Shown here: positions 27,661 to 36,424 of the stretch, piece after piece
Numbering within the stretch: the stretch's first letter is position 1
How the letters are laid out: every line of letters begins with the position of its first letter
NCBI RefSeq assembly: GCF_014648055.1
Contig: NZ_BMQJ01000022.1
Coordinates: 46,330-110,329, forward strand
Origin: Streptosporangium pseudovulgare
GTDB lineage: Bacteria; Actinomycetota; Actinomycetes; Streptosporangiales; Streptosporangiaceae
Length of the DNA stretch: 64,000 nt
Direction of reading: 5' to 3'
The notes under the pieces: model-generated
Databases searched by the model: none
Seen by the model: the letters and a program-made list of their open reading frames with translations, nothing else
Told to the model about the DNA's origin: nothing
Translations under genes and position numbers: made by a program

Positions 27661-28062
27661 CTACTCCGTCACGTTCACCGGGCCCTCGGCCGCGGGCATG
27701 GGGAACGGCTCCGCCTGCTCCAGACGGCTCTCGGTCCAGTATTCCGCGGCCTTTCCCGGGTCGGGGTTGACCCGGCGGGAGATCACGTAGTCCTCCGGGG
27801 AGGGCGCCGCCTCCGTGGGGGAGGGGAGGGGCCGGGCGGTCTCGCCCGGCGTCAGGGGCCGTGCCGGCGCCACGTCTCCCGGCTCCGCGGTCTCCACCGG
27901 GAGGCCCGCGAGCTTTCCGGGGTCGCCGGCCTCGCCGGTCTTCGCGGATCCGGCGCCGTCGCCGAGCCTGCCCGCCGAGGCGGCCGCCGCGACGGACGCG
28001 CCGCCGGCCAGGACCACGCCGACGACCGCCGCCGAGACCAGTGTCCTGCGGTCGATCCTCAT
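27661..28062 (-). CDS. Secreted protein with protease-propeptide-like C-terminus
   Basis: 133 residues. Signal peptide at 1-28 (MRIDRRTLVSAAVVGVVLAG, cleavage after AAAA-SAG). The middle is Pro/Glu/Gly-rich and disordered. The C-terminal part (about 93-133) contains AAEYWTESRLEQAEPFPMP, which looks like the YWTxxRmxxAxPxP segment found in front of secreted trypsin-like proteases of related actinomycetes; no protease domain follows. Function unknown; it is possibly a stand-alone propeptide/inhibitor-like piece. Confidence 0.65.
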   Translation of the reverse strand: MRIDRRTLVSAAVVGVVLAGGASVAAAASAGRLGDGAGSAKTGEAGDPGKLAGLPVETAEPGDVAPARPLTPGETARPLPSPTEAAPSPEDYVISRRVNPDPGKAAEYWTESRLEQAEPFPMPAAEGPVNVTE

Positions 28063-28182
28063 CCGTTCCGTCCCTTCCGTATCGGCTGTGCCGGTTGTCT
28101 CCGTTGACGCGCGCCGGCCCGCCGATGTCCGCCGGGAGCGCCCGGCGATGCCGGTTACTCCCTATTGACGCGCGCCGCCCCG

Positions 28183-28240
28183 TAACGGTTCCGGGTCACG
28201 GCCATGACTCCGGACCGTCACGGTTCCGGATGACGACCAT
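28183..28240 (-). repeat. Imperfect 35-bp-period duplication spanning the menE stop
   Basis: Two 23-bp copies (28183-28205 and 28218-28240) agree at 19 positions around ACGGTTCCGG. The second contains the menE stop codon. The 155-bp gap to the secreted-protein gene also has GTTGACGCGCGCCG-like words twice. Confidence 0.55.
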
Positions 28241-29405
28241 AACGGAGGGCGGCGAGATCCGGCTTCCCATTGGACAGAAGAGGCATCTCCGGCAGCACGA
28301 CGAGCTCGGCCGGGGCCGCGTGGGCCGGGAGCCGCTCCTTGACGAAGGCGCGCAGCTCGGCCAGGGACGGCGGAGCCGGGGAGACCACGACGGCGACCAC
28401 CCGCTCGCCCCACTCGGGGTCGGGGCGGCCGACCACCGCGGCGTCGGCGACCGCGGGGTGCTCGGCCACGACCGCCGCGACCTGCGCCGCGACGACCTTC
28501 TCGCCGCCGGTGTTGATCATGTCGTCGGCCCGGCCGATGACCCGCAGCCGGCCCCGGGACACCTCGCCGAGGTCGGAGGTCAGGAACCAGTCGCCGTCGC
28601 GGGCGGCGGCGGTGAGGTCGGGACGCAGCCGGTAGCCGGAGAACAGCACGGGCCCGGCGAGGCGGATCCGCCCGTCGCCGCCGATTTTGAGATCTACATT
28701 GTCAAGGGGCTCGCCATCATAGACGCACCCGCCGGAGGTCTCGCTCATGCCGTAGGTGGTGACGATCCGGGCGCCCGCGGCGCGGGCGGCGGTGAGCAGG
28801 TCGGCGGGGGCGGCGGCGCCGCCCAGCAGGATCGTCCGGAAGGCCGCCGGGCCGGCCGGGTCCGTGGCCAGCAGGCGGCGCAGCTGGGTCGGCACCAGGG
28901 AGACGTGGTCGGCCCCGGAGGCCAGCACCGCCTCCGGCGAGAAGGTCTCGTGCACGATCGGCTCGGTCCCGCCGAGCAGCGACCTCACCAGCACCTGCAG
29001 GCCCGAGACGTGGGAGGGCGGCAGGCAGCACAGCCAGCGCTCGCCGGGCCGGGCGCCCAGCCGGCGCAGCGAGGCGGCGGCCGAGGCGCGCAGCGCGGCG
29101 GCCGACAGCTGGACCCCCTTGGGGGCGCCGGTCGAACCGCTGGTGGTGATGACCACGGCCACCTCCGGCGCCGCCGGGACGCCGCCGGCGTACGGCGCGC
29201 CGTCGAGGTGGGTGGGGCGCAGCGCCGCAAGCGTCGCCCGCAGCGCCGGGGCGGGCAGGCCGGGCGGCAGGGGGAGGACCGCGGGGCCGTCCCCGCCGAG
29301 CGCCGCGGCGACGGCGGCGGTCAGGCGGGGGCCGGGGGGCAGCGTCAGGGCGTGCAGCTCCCGCTCCCCGGAAGGGGGCTCCACATGTGCGGGTCCGGTC
29401 GTCAC
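28218..29405 (-). CDS. menE: o-Succinylbenzoate-CoA ligase
   Basis: 395 residues of the AMP-forming acyl-CoA synthetase family. P-loop-like ITTSGSTGAPKGVQ is near residue 85, the core TTYGMSETSGG near 216, DWFLTSDLGE near 278 and the C-terminal catalytic Lys in LLSNGKPDL near 380. Adjacent menB and menD support menaquinone synthesis: it activates o-succinylbenzoate with ATP and CoA. It is shorter than most (~450+) because the N-terminal region is compact. GTG start, divergent from menB with a 71-bp gap. A short AT-richer stretch lies around 28685-28703. Confidence 0.88.
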   Translation of the reverse strand: MTTGPAHVEPPSGERELHALTLPPGPRLTAAVAAALGGDGPAVLPLPPGLPAPALRATLAALRPTHLDGAPYAGGVPAAPEVAVVITTSGSTGAPKGVQLSAAALRASAAASLRRLGARPGERWLCCLPPSHVSGLQVLVRSLLGGTEPIVHETFSPEAVLASGADHVSLVPTQLRRLLATDPAGPAAFRTILLGGAAAPADLLTAARAAGARIVTTYGMSETSGGCVYDGEPLDNVDLKIGGDGRIRLAGPVLFSGYRLRPDLTAAARDGDWFLTSDLGEVSRGRLRVIGRADDMINTGGEKVVAAQVAAVVAEHPAVADAAVVGRPDPEWGERVVAVVVSPAPPSLAELRAFVKERLPAHAAPAELVVLPEMPLLSNGKPDLAALRYGRHPEP

Positions 29406-29476
29406 GGTCGTAAGGTTAGTGCCGAATGCCGAGTGACGACCGGGGGAGACCCCGGTGAGGAAGGGGCGAGACGATC

Positions 29477-30382
29477 GTGAGCACCGAGCGGGCCGAGCCG
29501 GGCAGCAACGAGCCGGCGGCGGGCGAGGGGCGTCCCCTGCCGGAGAGCGTCCAGAAGAGCGCGGTCGACTGGAAGCGGTCGGGCGACTACGAGGACATCG
29601 TCTACGAGACCGGCGAGGGCATCGCGAAGATCACGATCAACCGGCCCGAGCGGCACAACGCCTTCCGCCCGACCACGCTGTTCGAGCTGCGCCGGGCCTT
29701 CGACGTCGCCCAGGAGGACGGCGAGGTCGGTGTGATCATTCTCACCGGCGCCGGCGACCGGGCCTTCTGCTCCGGCGGCGACCAGAAGATCCGCGGCGAC
29801 GACGGCTACGTCGACAAGTCCACCCCGCACGTCGGCCGGCTGAACGTGCTGGACCTGCAGGTGCAGATCCGCCGCTGCCCCAAGCCGGTCATCGCGATGA
29901 TCGCCGGTTACGCCATCGGCGGCGGCCACGTGCTGCACGTCTGCTGCGACCTGTCCATCGCCGCCGACAACGCCGTCTTCGGCCAGACCGGCCCGAAGGT
30001 CGGCTCCTTCGACGGCGGCTACGGCTCCTGGCTGCTGGCCGAGACCGTCGGCCTGAAGCGGGCCCGCGAGATCTGGTACCTGTGCCGCCAGTACGACGCG
30101 AAGACCGCCCTGGACTGGGGCCTGGTCAACGCCGTCGTCCCGCTGGCCGAGCTCGAGACCGAGACCGTCAAGTGGGCCAAGGAGATGCTGGAGAAGTCGC
30201 CGCTGGCGCTGCGCATGCTCAAGGGCGCGCTGAACGCCGTCAGCGACGGCGCCGCCGGCATGCAGCAGTTCGCCGGGGACGCCACCCTGCTGTTCTACAT
30301 GAGCGAGGAGGCGCAGGAGGGCCGCGACGCCTTCAAGGAGAAGCGCAGCCCCGAATTCGGCAAGTTCCCGCGCCGGCCGTAA
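29477..30382 (+). CDS. menB: 1,4-Dihydroxy-2-naphthoyl-CoA synthase
   Basis: 301 residues of the crotonase family. MenB signatures are AFCSGGDQKIRGDDG (near 95), YAIGGGHVLHVCCDLSIAAD (near 149) and QTGPKVGSFDGGYGS (near 175), and the C-terminal end RSPEFGKFPR is diagnostic. It closes the second ring of the naphthoquinone from o-succinylbenzoyl-CoA. GTG start with AAGGGG upstream. menD follows 85 bp later on the same strand. Confidence 0.96.
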   Translation: MSTERAEPGSNEPAAGEGRPLPESVQKSAVDWKRSGDYEDIVYETGEGIAKITINRPERHNAFRPTTLFELRRAFDVAQEDGEVGVIILTGAGDRAFCSGGDQKIRGDDGYVDKSTPHVGRLNVLDLQVQIRRCPKPVIAMIAGYAIGGGHVLHVCCDLSIAADNAVFGQTGPKVGSFDGGYGSWLLAETVGLKRAREIWYLCRQYDAKTALDWGLVNAVVPLAELETETVKWAKEMLEKSPLALRMLKGALNAVSDGAAGMQQFAGDATLLFYMSEEAQEGRDAFKEKRSPEFGKFPRRP

Positions 30383-30467
30383 TGGACGAGACGCTGTCGC
30401 GCCGCCCCGGCGGCCGCGGGGCGGGTGCGGTGCGGCACCGCACCCGCCGGCCGCGGAGGGCGGCGCG

Positions 30468-32123
30468 GTGAACCCCGCCACCGCGCTCGCGACCGTGCTG
30501 GTGGACGAGCTCGCCCGCTGCGGCCTGACCGACGTGGTGCTCGCGCCCGGGTCCCGCTCGACCCCGCTCGCGCTGGCCGTGCACGCCGACAGCCGGCTGC
30601 GGCTGCACGTGCGCGTCGACGAGCGGTCGGCGTCCTACCTGGCGGTGGGCCTGGCCCGCCGCGGGGAGCGGCCGGTCGCGCTGGTCTGCACCTCCGGCAC
30701 CGCCGCGGCCAACTTCCACCCCGCGGTGATCGAGGCGCACGAGTCGGGGGTGCCGCTGCTGGTGCTCACCGCCGACCGGCCGCCCGAGCTGCGCGACACC
30801 GGCGCCAGCCAGACCGTCGACCAGATCAAGATGTACGGCACGGCGGTCCGCTGGTTCAGCGAGGTCGGCGTGCCGGAGAACCGCCCCGGCCAGGTCGCCT
30901 ACTGGCGTTCGCTGGCCTGCCGGGCCTACCAGCGCGCCTTGGGCCCGTCCGATCCCGGGCCGGTCCACCTGAACGTCCCCTTCCGCGAGCCGCTCGTCCC
31001 CGACGGCGACACCTCCTGGTGCGAGCCCCTGGACGGCGGCGCCGCCGGGCCGTGGGTCCGCACCCGGGTGGCGCCCCCGGCGGCGGCGCTGCACCTGCCG
31101 CCGACCCGGCGCGGGGTGCTGGTCGTCGGCGACGGCGCCGCCAATGTGCGGCGGTACGTCGCGGCGGCGGGCATGGCGGGCTGGCCGGTGCTGTCGGAAC
31201 CGCACGGCAACGCCCGCTACGGCGACCACGCGATGTCGGCCCACCACTTCCTGCTCGGCGCCCCGGAGTTCACCGAGGGGCATCGGCCCGAGGTGGTGGT
31301 CACCCTGGGCCGCCCGAGCCTGTCGCGGTCGCTGCTGGGCTGGCTGGGCCAGGCCGCCGAGCACATCGTGGTCACCGGCGACCTGACCCGCTGGCCCGAC
31401 CCGACCCGCTCGGCCACCCAGGTGGCGCAGGCGGTGGAGATCCCGGTCGCGGCCGGCGACGACGCCTGGCTGCGCTCCTGGCGCCGCGCCGACGCCGCGG
31501 TCCGGGCCGCGGTCGACGAGGTGCTGGACGGCGCCGGGTTCAGCGAGCCGCGCCTGGCCCGCGATCTGGCCGAGGCGCTGCCCAACGGGTCGCTGCTGTT
31601 CTCCGGCTCCTCCATGCCGATCCGCGACCTGGACCAGGCGATGCGGCCCCGCCGGGGCCTGCGGATCATGGCCAACCGGGGGGCCGCCGGGATCGACGGC
31701 GTGGTCTCCAGCGCGATCGGCGCGGCGCTGGCCCACAACGGCCCCGCCTACGCGCTGCTGGGCGACCTGACGTTCCTGCACGACCAGAACGGCCTGATCC
31801 TCGGGCCCCGCGAGCCCCGCCCCGACCTGTGCCTGGTCGTGGTGAACAACGACGGCGGCGGGATCTTCTCGCTGCTGCCCCAGGCCGCGCTGCGCGAGCC
31901 GTTCGAGCGGGTGTTCGGCACCGCGCACGGGGTGGACCTGGCGCACGTGGCCGCGGCGACCGGCACGCCGTACACCTTCGTGGACGACGCCGGGCAGCTG
32001 CCCAAGGCGCTGCGCGGGGAGGGGATCCGGATCGTCGAGGCCCGTACCGAGCGGGAGCCCAACGCGGCGCTGCACGCCGCGATGCGCGAGGCGGCCCACG
32101 CCGCGATCCGCGAGGCCGTCTGA
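30468..32123 (+). CDS. menD: 2-Succinyl-5-enolpyruvyl-6-hydroxy-3-cyclohexene-1-carboxylate synthase
   Basis: 551 residues, thiamine-diphosphate enzyme. N-terminal LAPGSRSTPLALAV and RVDERSASYLAVGLA carry the catalytic Glu region, TSGTAAANFHPAV is near residue 78 and the ThDP/Mg segment GDLTFLHDQNGL...NNDGGGIFS is near 430-470. It condenses 2-oxoglutarate with isochorismate in the second step of classical menaquinone synthesis. GTG start with GGAGGG nine bases upstream. menF, which supplies isochorismate, lies about 17 kb away. Confidence 0.96.
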   Translation: MNPATALATVLVDELARCGLTDVVLAPGSRSTPLALAVHADSRLRLHVRVDERSASYLAVGLARRGERPVALVCTSGTAAANFHPAVIEAHESGVPLLVLTADRPPELRDTGASQTVDQIKMYGTAVRWFSEVGVPENRPGQVAYWRSLACRAYQRALGPSDPGPVHLNVPFREPLVPDGDTSWCEPLDGGAAGPWVRTRVAPPAAALHLPPTRRGVLVVGDGAANVRRYVAAAGMAGWPVLSEPHGNARYGDHAMSAHHFLLGAPEFTEGHRPEVVVTLGRPSLSRSLLGWLGQAAEHIVVTGDLTRWPDPTRSATQVAQAVEIPVAAGDDAWLRSWRRADAAVRAAVDEVLDGAGFSEPRLARDLAEALPNGSLLFSGSSMPIRDLDQAMRPRRGLRIMANRGAAGIDGVVSSAIGAALAHNGPAYALLGDLTFLHDQNGLILGPREPRPDLCLVVVNNDGGGIFSLLPQAALREPFERVFGTAHGVDLAHVAAATGTPYTFVDDAGQLPKALRGEGIRIVEARTEREPNAALHAAMREAAHAAIREAV

Positions 32124-32312
32124 CGGTCCCGCACCGGGATCGGTGCCCGGGTACGGCGGCGCGGTCCGGCGTACCCGGCCCCGTCCCGGGTCGACCCGCC
32201 GGTACGGCCGGCCGTGCCCGGCCTCCGGTCCCGCCCGGTACGGCGGGTCCCGCCGTGCCCGGACGGTCCGGATGGCGAAGATCGCGGCACCGGACCCAAT
32301 AGGGTGGCATCC

Positions 32313-32951
32313 ATGCATGTCGACGCGTTGCTCCAGTCGATCCCGCCACTGTGGGTCTGCCTGATCGTCGGCCTGGTGATCGGGGTGGAGAGCCTGGGCA
32401 TCCCCCTTCCGGGGGAGATCGTCCTGGTCAGCGCCGCGCTGCTGGCGGCCAAGGGGGTGGTCGACCCGGTGTGGGTCGGCGTCTGCGCCAGCGCCGGGGC
32501 GATCATCGGCGACTCGATCGGCTACGCCATCGGCCGAAAGGGGGGCCAGCCGCTGTTCGACCGGCTGGGACGCAGGTTCCCCAAGCACTTCGGTCCGGAG
32601 CACATCGCCAGGGCCGCGCACTACTTCCACCGCTACGGCATGTGGACGGTGTTCTTCGGCCGGTTCATCGCGTTGCTGCGCATCCTGGCCGGGCCGCTGG
32701 CGGGCGCGCTGCGCATGCCGTACTGGCGGTTCCTGGTCGCCAACGTGCTGGGCGGCATCGTGTGGGCGGGCGGCACCACCGCCGCGGTCTACTCGGTGGG
32801 CCGGGTCGCCGAGCAGTGGCTCAAGGGCTTCTCCTGGGTTGGGCTGGTCGCGGCGGTGCTGTTCGGCCTGGCCACCACGGTGTTCGTCAAGCGGCGGGCC
32901 GCCAGGGCGGCGGCGAAGGAGGAGCACGGCAAGCCGGTCGGCGCCGCCTGA
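32313..32951 (+). CDS. DedA-family membrane protein
   Basis: 212 residues with about five hydrophobic segments. DedA signatures are ESLGIPLPGEIVLV (near 30), GDSIGYAIGRKGG (near 68), FFGRFIALLRILAGPLAG (near 117) and MPYWRFLVANVLGGIVWA (near 138). DedA proteins are thought to be proton-linked lipid-carrier flippases. The ATG has only a weak AGGGTGG upstream. Second DedA gene in the window at 47.2 kb. Confidence 0.9.
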   Translation: MHVDALLQSIPPLWVCLIVGLVIGVESLGIPLPGEIVLVSAALLAAKGVVDPVWVGVCASAGAIIGDSIGYAIGRKGGQPLFDRLGRRFPKHFGPEHIARAAHYFHRYGMWTVFFGRFIALLRILAGPLAGALRMPYWRFLVANVLGGIVWAGGTTAAVYSVGRVAEQWLKGFSWVGLVAAVLFGLATTVFVKRRAARAAAKEEHGKPVGAA

Positions 32952-33029
32952 GCCGGGCCTCCGGCCTCCCGGGCTTCAGGGTTTTCAGGGCTCTGAGGGC
33001 TCTGAGGGCCGCGCCCGGCGTCTGACTAC

Positions 33030-33048
33030 CAGGTCTGGGGATGTGGTG
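33030..33048 (+). repeat. 19-bp motif shared by the two stress-gene leaders, copy 1
   Basis: CAGGTCTGGGGATGTGGTG, 51 bp before the GSP17M-like start. It matches 33772-33790 at 17 of 19 positions. Confidence 0.6.
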
Positions 33049-33098
33049 TCGTCGCGGTCCGGTCACGGTGGGTGTACGACCTACCTGAGGAGGGCCAC

Positions 33099-33713
33099 AT
33101 GCGACCCGCCGAGACGCCGCCGGCCGCCCGCGAGCCGGTGGCGAACTACCGCACCTACGCGGAGGCCCAGCGCGCCGTGGACTACCTGTCGGACCAGAAG
33201 TTCCCGGTCGAGAACACCTCGATCGTCGGGGTGGACCTCCGGCTCGTGGAGAAGGTGCTCGGACGGCTGACCTACCTGCGCGCGACCGGGATGGGCGCGG
33301 CGTCGGGCGCCTGGATCGGCCTGCTGGTCGGGTTGTTCCTGGCGATCTTCGTTCCCGGGCGGTTCGGCCTCCTGCTGATCCTGTGGGGCCTGATCTGGGG
33401 TGTGATCGCCGGTGCGATCTTCGGCCTGGTCGGTCACGCGCTCACCGGGGGCAAGCGCGACTTCATCTCCTCCAGCGAGCTGGTCGCCGACCACTACGAG
33501 GTGCTGGCCACGGCGCCGCACGCCGTCGATGCGCGCAGGGTCCTGGAGTCGATGTCCCCGGGCGGGACGCCCATGGGGACGATGCCGCCCGGCTCGGCCA
33601 CGCCCGGCGGGACCGTTCCCCCTCCGGCGTCCGGGGGGCCCGGGACGATGCCGCCGGGAGCGCATGGGGCGCCGGGGGCGATGCCGCCCGGCGCCGTTCC
33701 GCCGCGCCCCTGA
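33099..33713 (+). CDS. General stress protein 17M (YflT)-like membrane protein
   Basis: 204 residues. The N-terminal YflT-type domain VANYRTYAEAQRAVDYLSDQ is followed by the FPVENTSIVGVDLR strand (residues ~12-50). Two transmembrane helices lie at about 74-92 and 96-116. The C-terminal ~45 residues are a Gly/Pro/Met-rich repeat (TMPPGS, AMPPGA). GAGGAGGG lies five bases before ATG 33099. YflT-like proteins are stress-induced in Bacillus. It precedes the chaperone operon and shares a 19-bp leader motif with it. Its stop lies in a 14-bp tandem repeat. Confidence 0.8.
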   Translation: MRPAETPPAAREPVANYRTYAEAQRAVDYLSDQKFPVENTSIVGVDLRLVEKVLGRLTYLRATGMGAASGAWIGLLVGLFLAIFVPGRFGLLLILWGLIWGVIAGAIFGLVGHALTGGKRDFISSSELVADHYEVLATAPHAVDARRVLESMSPGGTPMGTMPPGSATPGGTVPPPASGGPGTMPPGAHGAPGAMPPGAVPPRP

Positions 33714-33735
33714 GACGGCGTCCCTGAGACGGCGT
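33708..33735. repeat. 14-bp tandem duplication spanning a stop codon
   Basis: CCCTGAGACGGCGT occurs at 33708-33721 and 33722-33735, with a third start CCCTGGGA after it. The TGA of copy one is the stop of the stress-protein gene. Confidence 0.85.
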
Positions 33736-33771
33736 CCCTGGGACCGGCGATCGGCCGATCGGCCGAACCGT

Positions 33772-33856
33772 CAGGTCTGAGGATGTGGCGGCGGGCCGTG
33801 CGGAGCGATCGTGGGCCGCGTGGGGTGAGACCCTGCCCCGCGGCGTCCCGCGGGGC
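33772..33856 (+). promoter_or_regulatory. Leader of the chaperone operon: shared motif copy 2 and GC hairpin
   Basis: CAGGTCTGAGGATGTGGCG at 33772-33790 repeats the motif upstream of the stress-protein gene. GCCCCGCG / CGCGGGGC (33835-33842 and 33849-33856) forms a hairpin 38 bp before dnaK. Neither an HspR-type CTTGAGT-N7-ACTCAAG repeat nor a CIRCE element is present. Confidence 0.45.
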
Positions 33857-33894
33857 GCCCGCCGGAGGCCAGAGCGCACTCGTCGGAGGTCAGC

Positions 33895-35808
33895 ATGGCC
33901 AAAGCAGTCGGGATCGACCTGGGAACCACCAACTCGGTGATCGCCACGATGGAGGGCGACACGCCCACGGTCATCCCCAACGCCGAAGGGTCGCGGACGA
34001 CGCCGTCGGTCGTGGCCTTCACCCCGGAGGGCGAGCGCCTGGTCGGCCAGCTGGCCCGGCGGCAGGCGATCCTCAACCCCAAGGGGACGATCTACTCCGC
34101 CAAGCGGTTCATCGGCCGCCGCTACGACGAGGTCTCCAGCGAGATCAACGCCGTCTCCTTCGACGTGGTGTCCGGCCCGGACGGCGCGGTCCGCTTCGAC
34201 GTGCGCGGCAAGCCGTACGCGCCCGAGGAGATCGCCGCGCAGGTCCTGCGCAAACTCGTCGACGACGCCTCGAAGTTCCTGGGGGAGAAGGTCACCGAGG
34301 CGGTCATCACCGTACCGGCCTACTTCAACGACTCCCAGCGCCAGGCGACCAAGGACGCGGGGAAGATCGCGGGCCTGGAGGTGCTGAGGATCATCAACGA
34401 GCCCACCGCGGCGGCGCTCGCCTACGGCATGGACCGCAAGGAGAACGAGACCGTCCTGGTCTTCGACCTGGGCGGCGGCACGTTCGACGTCAGCGTGCTG
34501 ACCGTCGGCGAGGGCGTCGTCGAGGTGCGGGCGACCGCCGGTGACACCCATCTGGGCGGCGACGACTTCGACCGGCGCATCGTCGACCTACTGGCCGACG
34601 AGTTCCAGCGCGACACCGGCATCGACCTGCGCGGCGACCCCCAGGCGCTGCAGCGGCTGTTCGAGGCGGCGGAGAAGGCGAAGGTGGAGCTGTCGGCCGT
34701 CACCCAGACGCAGATCAGCCTGCCGTTCATCACCGCGGACGCGAGCGGGCCCAAGCACCTGAACACCACGCTGCGGCGGGCGACGTTCGAGGAGATCACC
34801 GCCGACCTGCTGGAACGGTGCCGGGGACCGGTGGAGCAGGCCATGTCCGACGCCCGGCTCACCGCGGCCGACATCGACGAGGTGATCCTGGTCGGCGGCT
34901 CGACCCGGATGCCCGCCGTACAGGAGCTGGTGCGCCGCATGACCGGCGGCAAGGAACCCAACATGACGGTCAACCCCGACGAGGTCGTGGCGCTGGGCGC
35001 CGCGGTCCAGGCGGCCGTCATCAAGGGCGAGCTGAAGGACGTCGTCCTGCTCGACGTGACCCCGCTGTCGCTGGGCATCGAGACCCTCGGCGGGATCATG
35101 ACGAAGGTCATCGACCGCAACACGACGATCCCGGCCCGCCGTACCGAGGTGTTCAGCACCGCCGAGGACGGGCAGAGCGCGGTGGACGTGGTGGTGCTGC
35201 AGGGGGAGCGCGAGCGCGCCGCCGACAACCGGGTGCTGGGCCGGTTCCGGCTGGAGAACATCAGGCCCGCGCCGCGCGGCGAGCCGCAGATCGAGGTGAC
35301 CTACGACATCGACGCCAACGGCATCCTGAACGTCTCCGCCCGGGACAAGGACACCGGCGCCGAGCAGCGCATCACGATCAGCGAGAGCTCGACCCTCGAC
35401 CAGGGGGAGATCGAGCGGATGGTGAGCGACGCCGAGCGGCACCGCGACGAGGACCGGCGGCTGCGCGAGGCGGTCGACGCCCGCAACACCGTCGACAGCG
35501 CCGCCTACCAGGTGGAACGCCGCCTTCGGGAGCTGGGGGACGCCGCCCCGGTGCACGAGAAGGCGCGGGCCGAGATGCTCGTCTCCGAGGCCCGCGGGGC
35601 GATCGAGCGGCAGGACACCCCGCTGGAGCGGCTGCGGTCGCTGGCCGAGGACCTGCGGCAGGTCTACCAGGGCCTGAGCGCGGCCGGGGCGGGGGCGGGG
35701 CCTGGGGTCGGCACGGGCACCGCCGGGGCCGGGACGGGCGCCGGTGCGGGTGCGGGCGCCGGTGGGGACGAGGACGTCATCGACGCGGAGTTCACGACCG
35801 ATGAGTGA
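33895..35808 (+). CDS. dnaK: Chaperone protein DnaK (Hsp70)
   Basis: 637 residues, full length. ATPase motifs are GIDLGTTNSVIA (6-17), TVPAYFNDSQRQATKDAG near 139, FDLGGGTFDVSVL near 187 and LVGGSTRMPAVQ near 332. The substrate domain starts at DVTPLSLGIETLGG near 385. The C-terminus is Gly/Ala-rich and ends GDEDVIDAEFTTDE. First gene of dnaK-grpE-dnaJ-cbpM-clpB; it overlaps grpE by eight bases. The absence of HspR and the presence of CbpM suggest this is a secondary, differently regulated chaperone locus. Confidence 0.97.
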   Translation: MAKAVGIDLGTTNSVIATMEGDTPTVIPNAEGSRTTPSVVAFTPEGERLVGQLARRQAILNPKGTIYSAKRFIGRRYDEVSSEINAVSFDVVSGPDGAVRFDVRGKPYAPEEIAAQVLRKLVDDASKFLGEKVTEAVITVPAYFNDSQRQATKDAGKIAGLEVLRIINEPTAAALAYGMDRKENETVLVFDLGGGTFDVSVLTVGEGVVEVRATAGDTHLGGDDFDRRIVDLLADEFQRDTGIDLRGDPQALQRLFEAAEKAKVELSAVTQTQISLPFITADASGPKHLNTTLRRATFEEITADLLERCRGPVEQAMSDARLTAADIDEVILVGGSTRMPAVQELVRRMTGGKEPNMTVNPDEVVALGAAVQAAVIKGELKDVVLLDVTPLSLGIETLGGIMTKVIDRNTTIPARRTEVFSTAEDGQSAVDVVVLQGERERAADNRVLGRFRLENIRPAPRGEPQIEVTYDIDANGILNVSARDKDTGAEQRITISESSTLDQGEIERMVSDAERHRDEDRRLREAVDARNTVDSAAYQVERRLRELGDAAPVHEKARAEMLVSEARGAIERQDTPLERLRSLAEDLRQVYQGLSAAGAGAGPGVGTGTAGAGTGAGAGAGAGGDEDVIDAEFTTDE

Positions 35809-36424
35809 CCCGCTGGAGTGGGAGGGCACCGCCGCGGGACCGCCCGCCGGGCCGCCCGCGGAGCCGTCCGAGGGGCAGGCCGCGGGCCAGGGTGCGGATC
35901 GGAGTGCCGGCCGGACCGGGGGACCGGCCGGGGGACCGGCCGCCGGTGCGGAGGCCGGTGCGGAGGCGGCGGCTGAGGCGGAGGCGGCCGGGCTGCGGGA
36001 CCGGGTCGCCGAGCTGGAGGACCACTGGAAGCGCGCCCTGGCCGACCTCGACAACCTCCGCAAGCGCGTCAGCCGCGACGCCGAGCGGGTGCGGCTGGAG
36101 GAGCAGGCCAGGGCGGCCGGGGAGTGGCTGCCCGTGCTGGACAACCTGGAACGCGCCCTGGAACACGCCGAGGGCGACCCCGCCTCCCTCGCCGAGGGCC
36201 TGCGGGCGGTGCTGCAGCAGGGCCTGACCGTCCTGGCCCACCTGGGGTTCCCGCGCCGGGACGACACCTGGGAGACGTTCGACCCGGCCCGCCACGAGGC
36301 GGTGGCGGCGGTCCCGCGCGAGGACGTGCCCGCCGGGACGGTCGTCGCCGTCGTGCGGCCCGGCTACGGCGACGGCGAGCGGCAGCTGCGGCCCGCCCAG
36401 GTCGTGGTCTCCAGGGCGGAATGA
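35801..36424 (+). CDS. grpE: Nucleotide exchange factor GrpE
   Basis: 207 residues. A ~60-residue low-complexity Gly/Pro/Ala tract is followed by the coiled coil (LRDRVAELEDHWKRALADLD, residues ~66-90), NLRKRV and the C-terminal beta domain with VLDNLERALEH and a FDPARHEAVAAVP motif. GrpE releases ADP from DnaK. The ATG lies inside the dnaK end, and the stop overlaps dnaJ as ATGA. Confidence 0.95.
   Translation: MSDPLEWEGTAAGPPAGPPAEPSEGQAAGQGADRSAGRTGGPAGGPAAGAEAGAEAAAEAEAAGLRDRVAELEDHWKRALADLDNLRKRVSRDAERVRLEEQARAAGEWLPVLDNLERALEHAEGDPASLAEGLRAVLQQGLTVLAHLGFPRRDDTWETFDPARHEAVAAVPREDVPAGTVVAVVRPGYGDGERQLRPAQVVVSRAE

Noticed and set aside
33714..33894. HspR (HAIR) or CIRCE operator before dnaK
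   Set aside because: Neither CTTGAGT-N7-ACTCAAG nor TTAGCACTC-N9-GAGTGCTAA is present on either strand.
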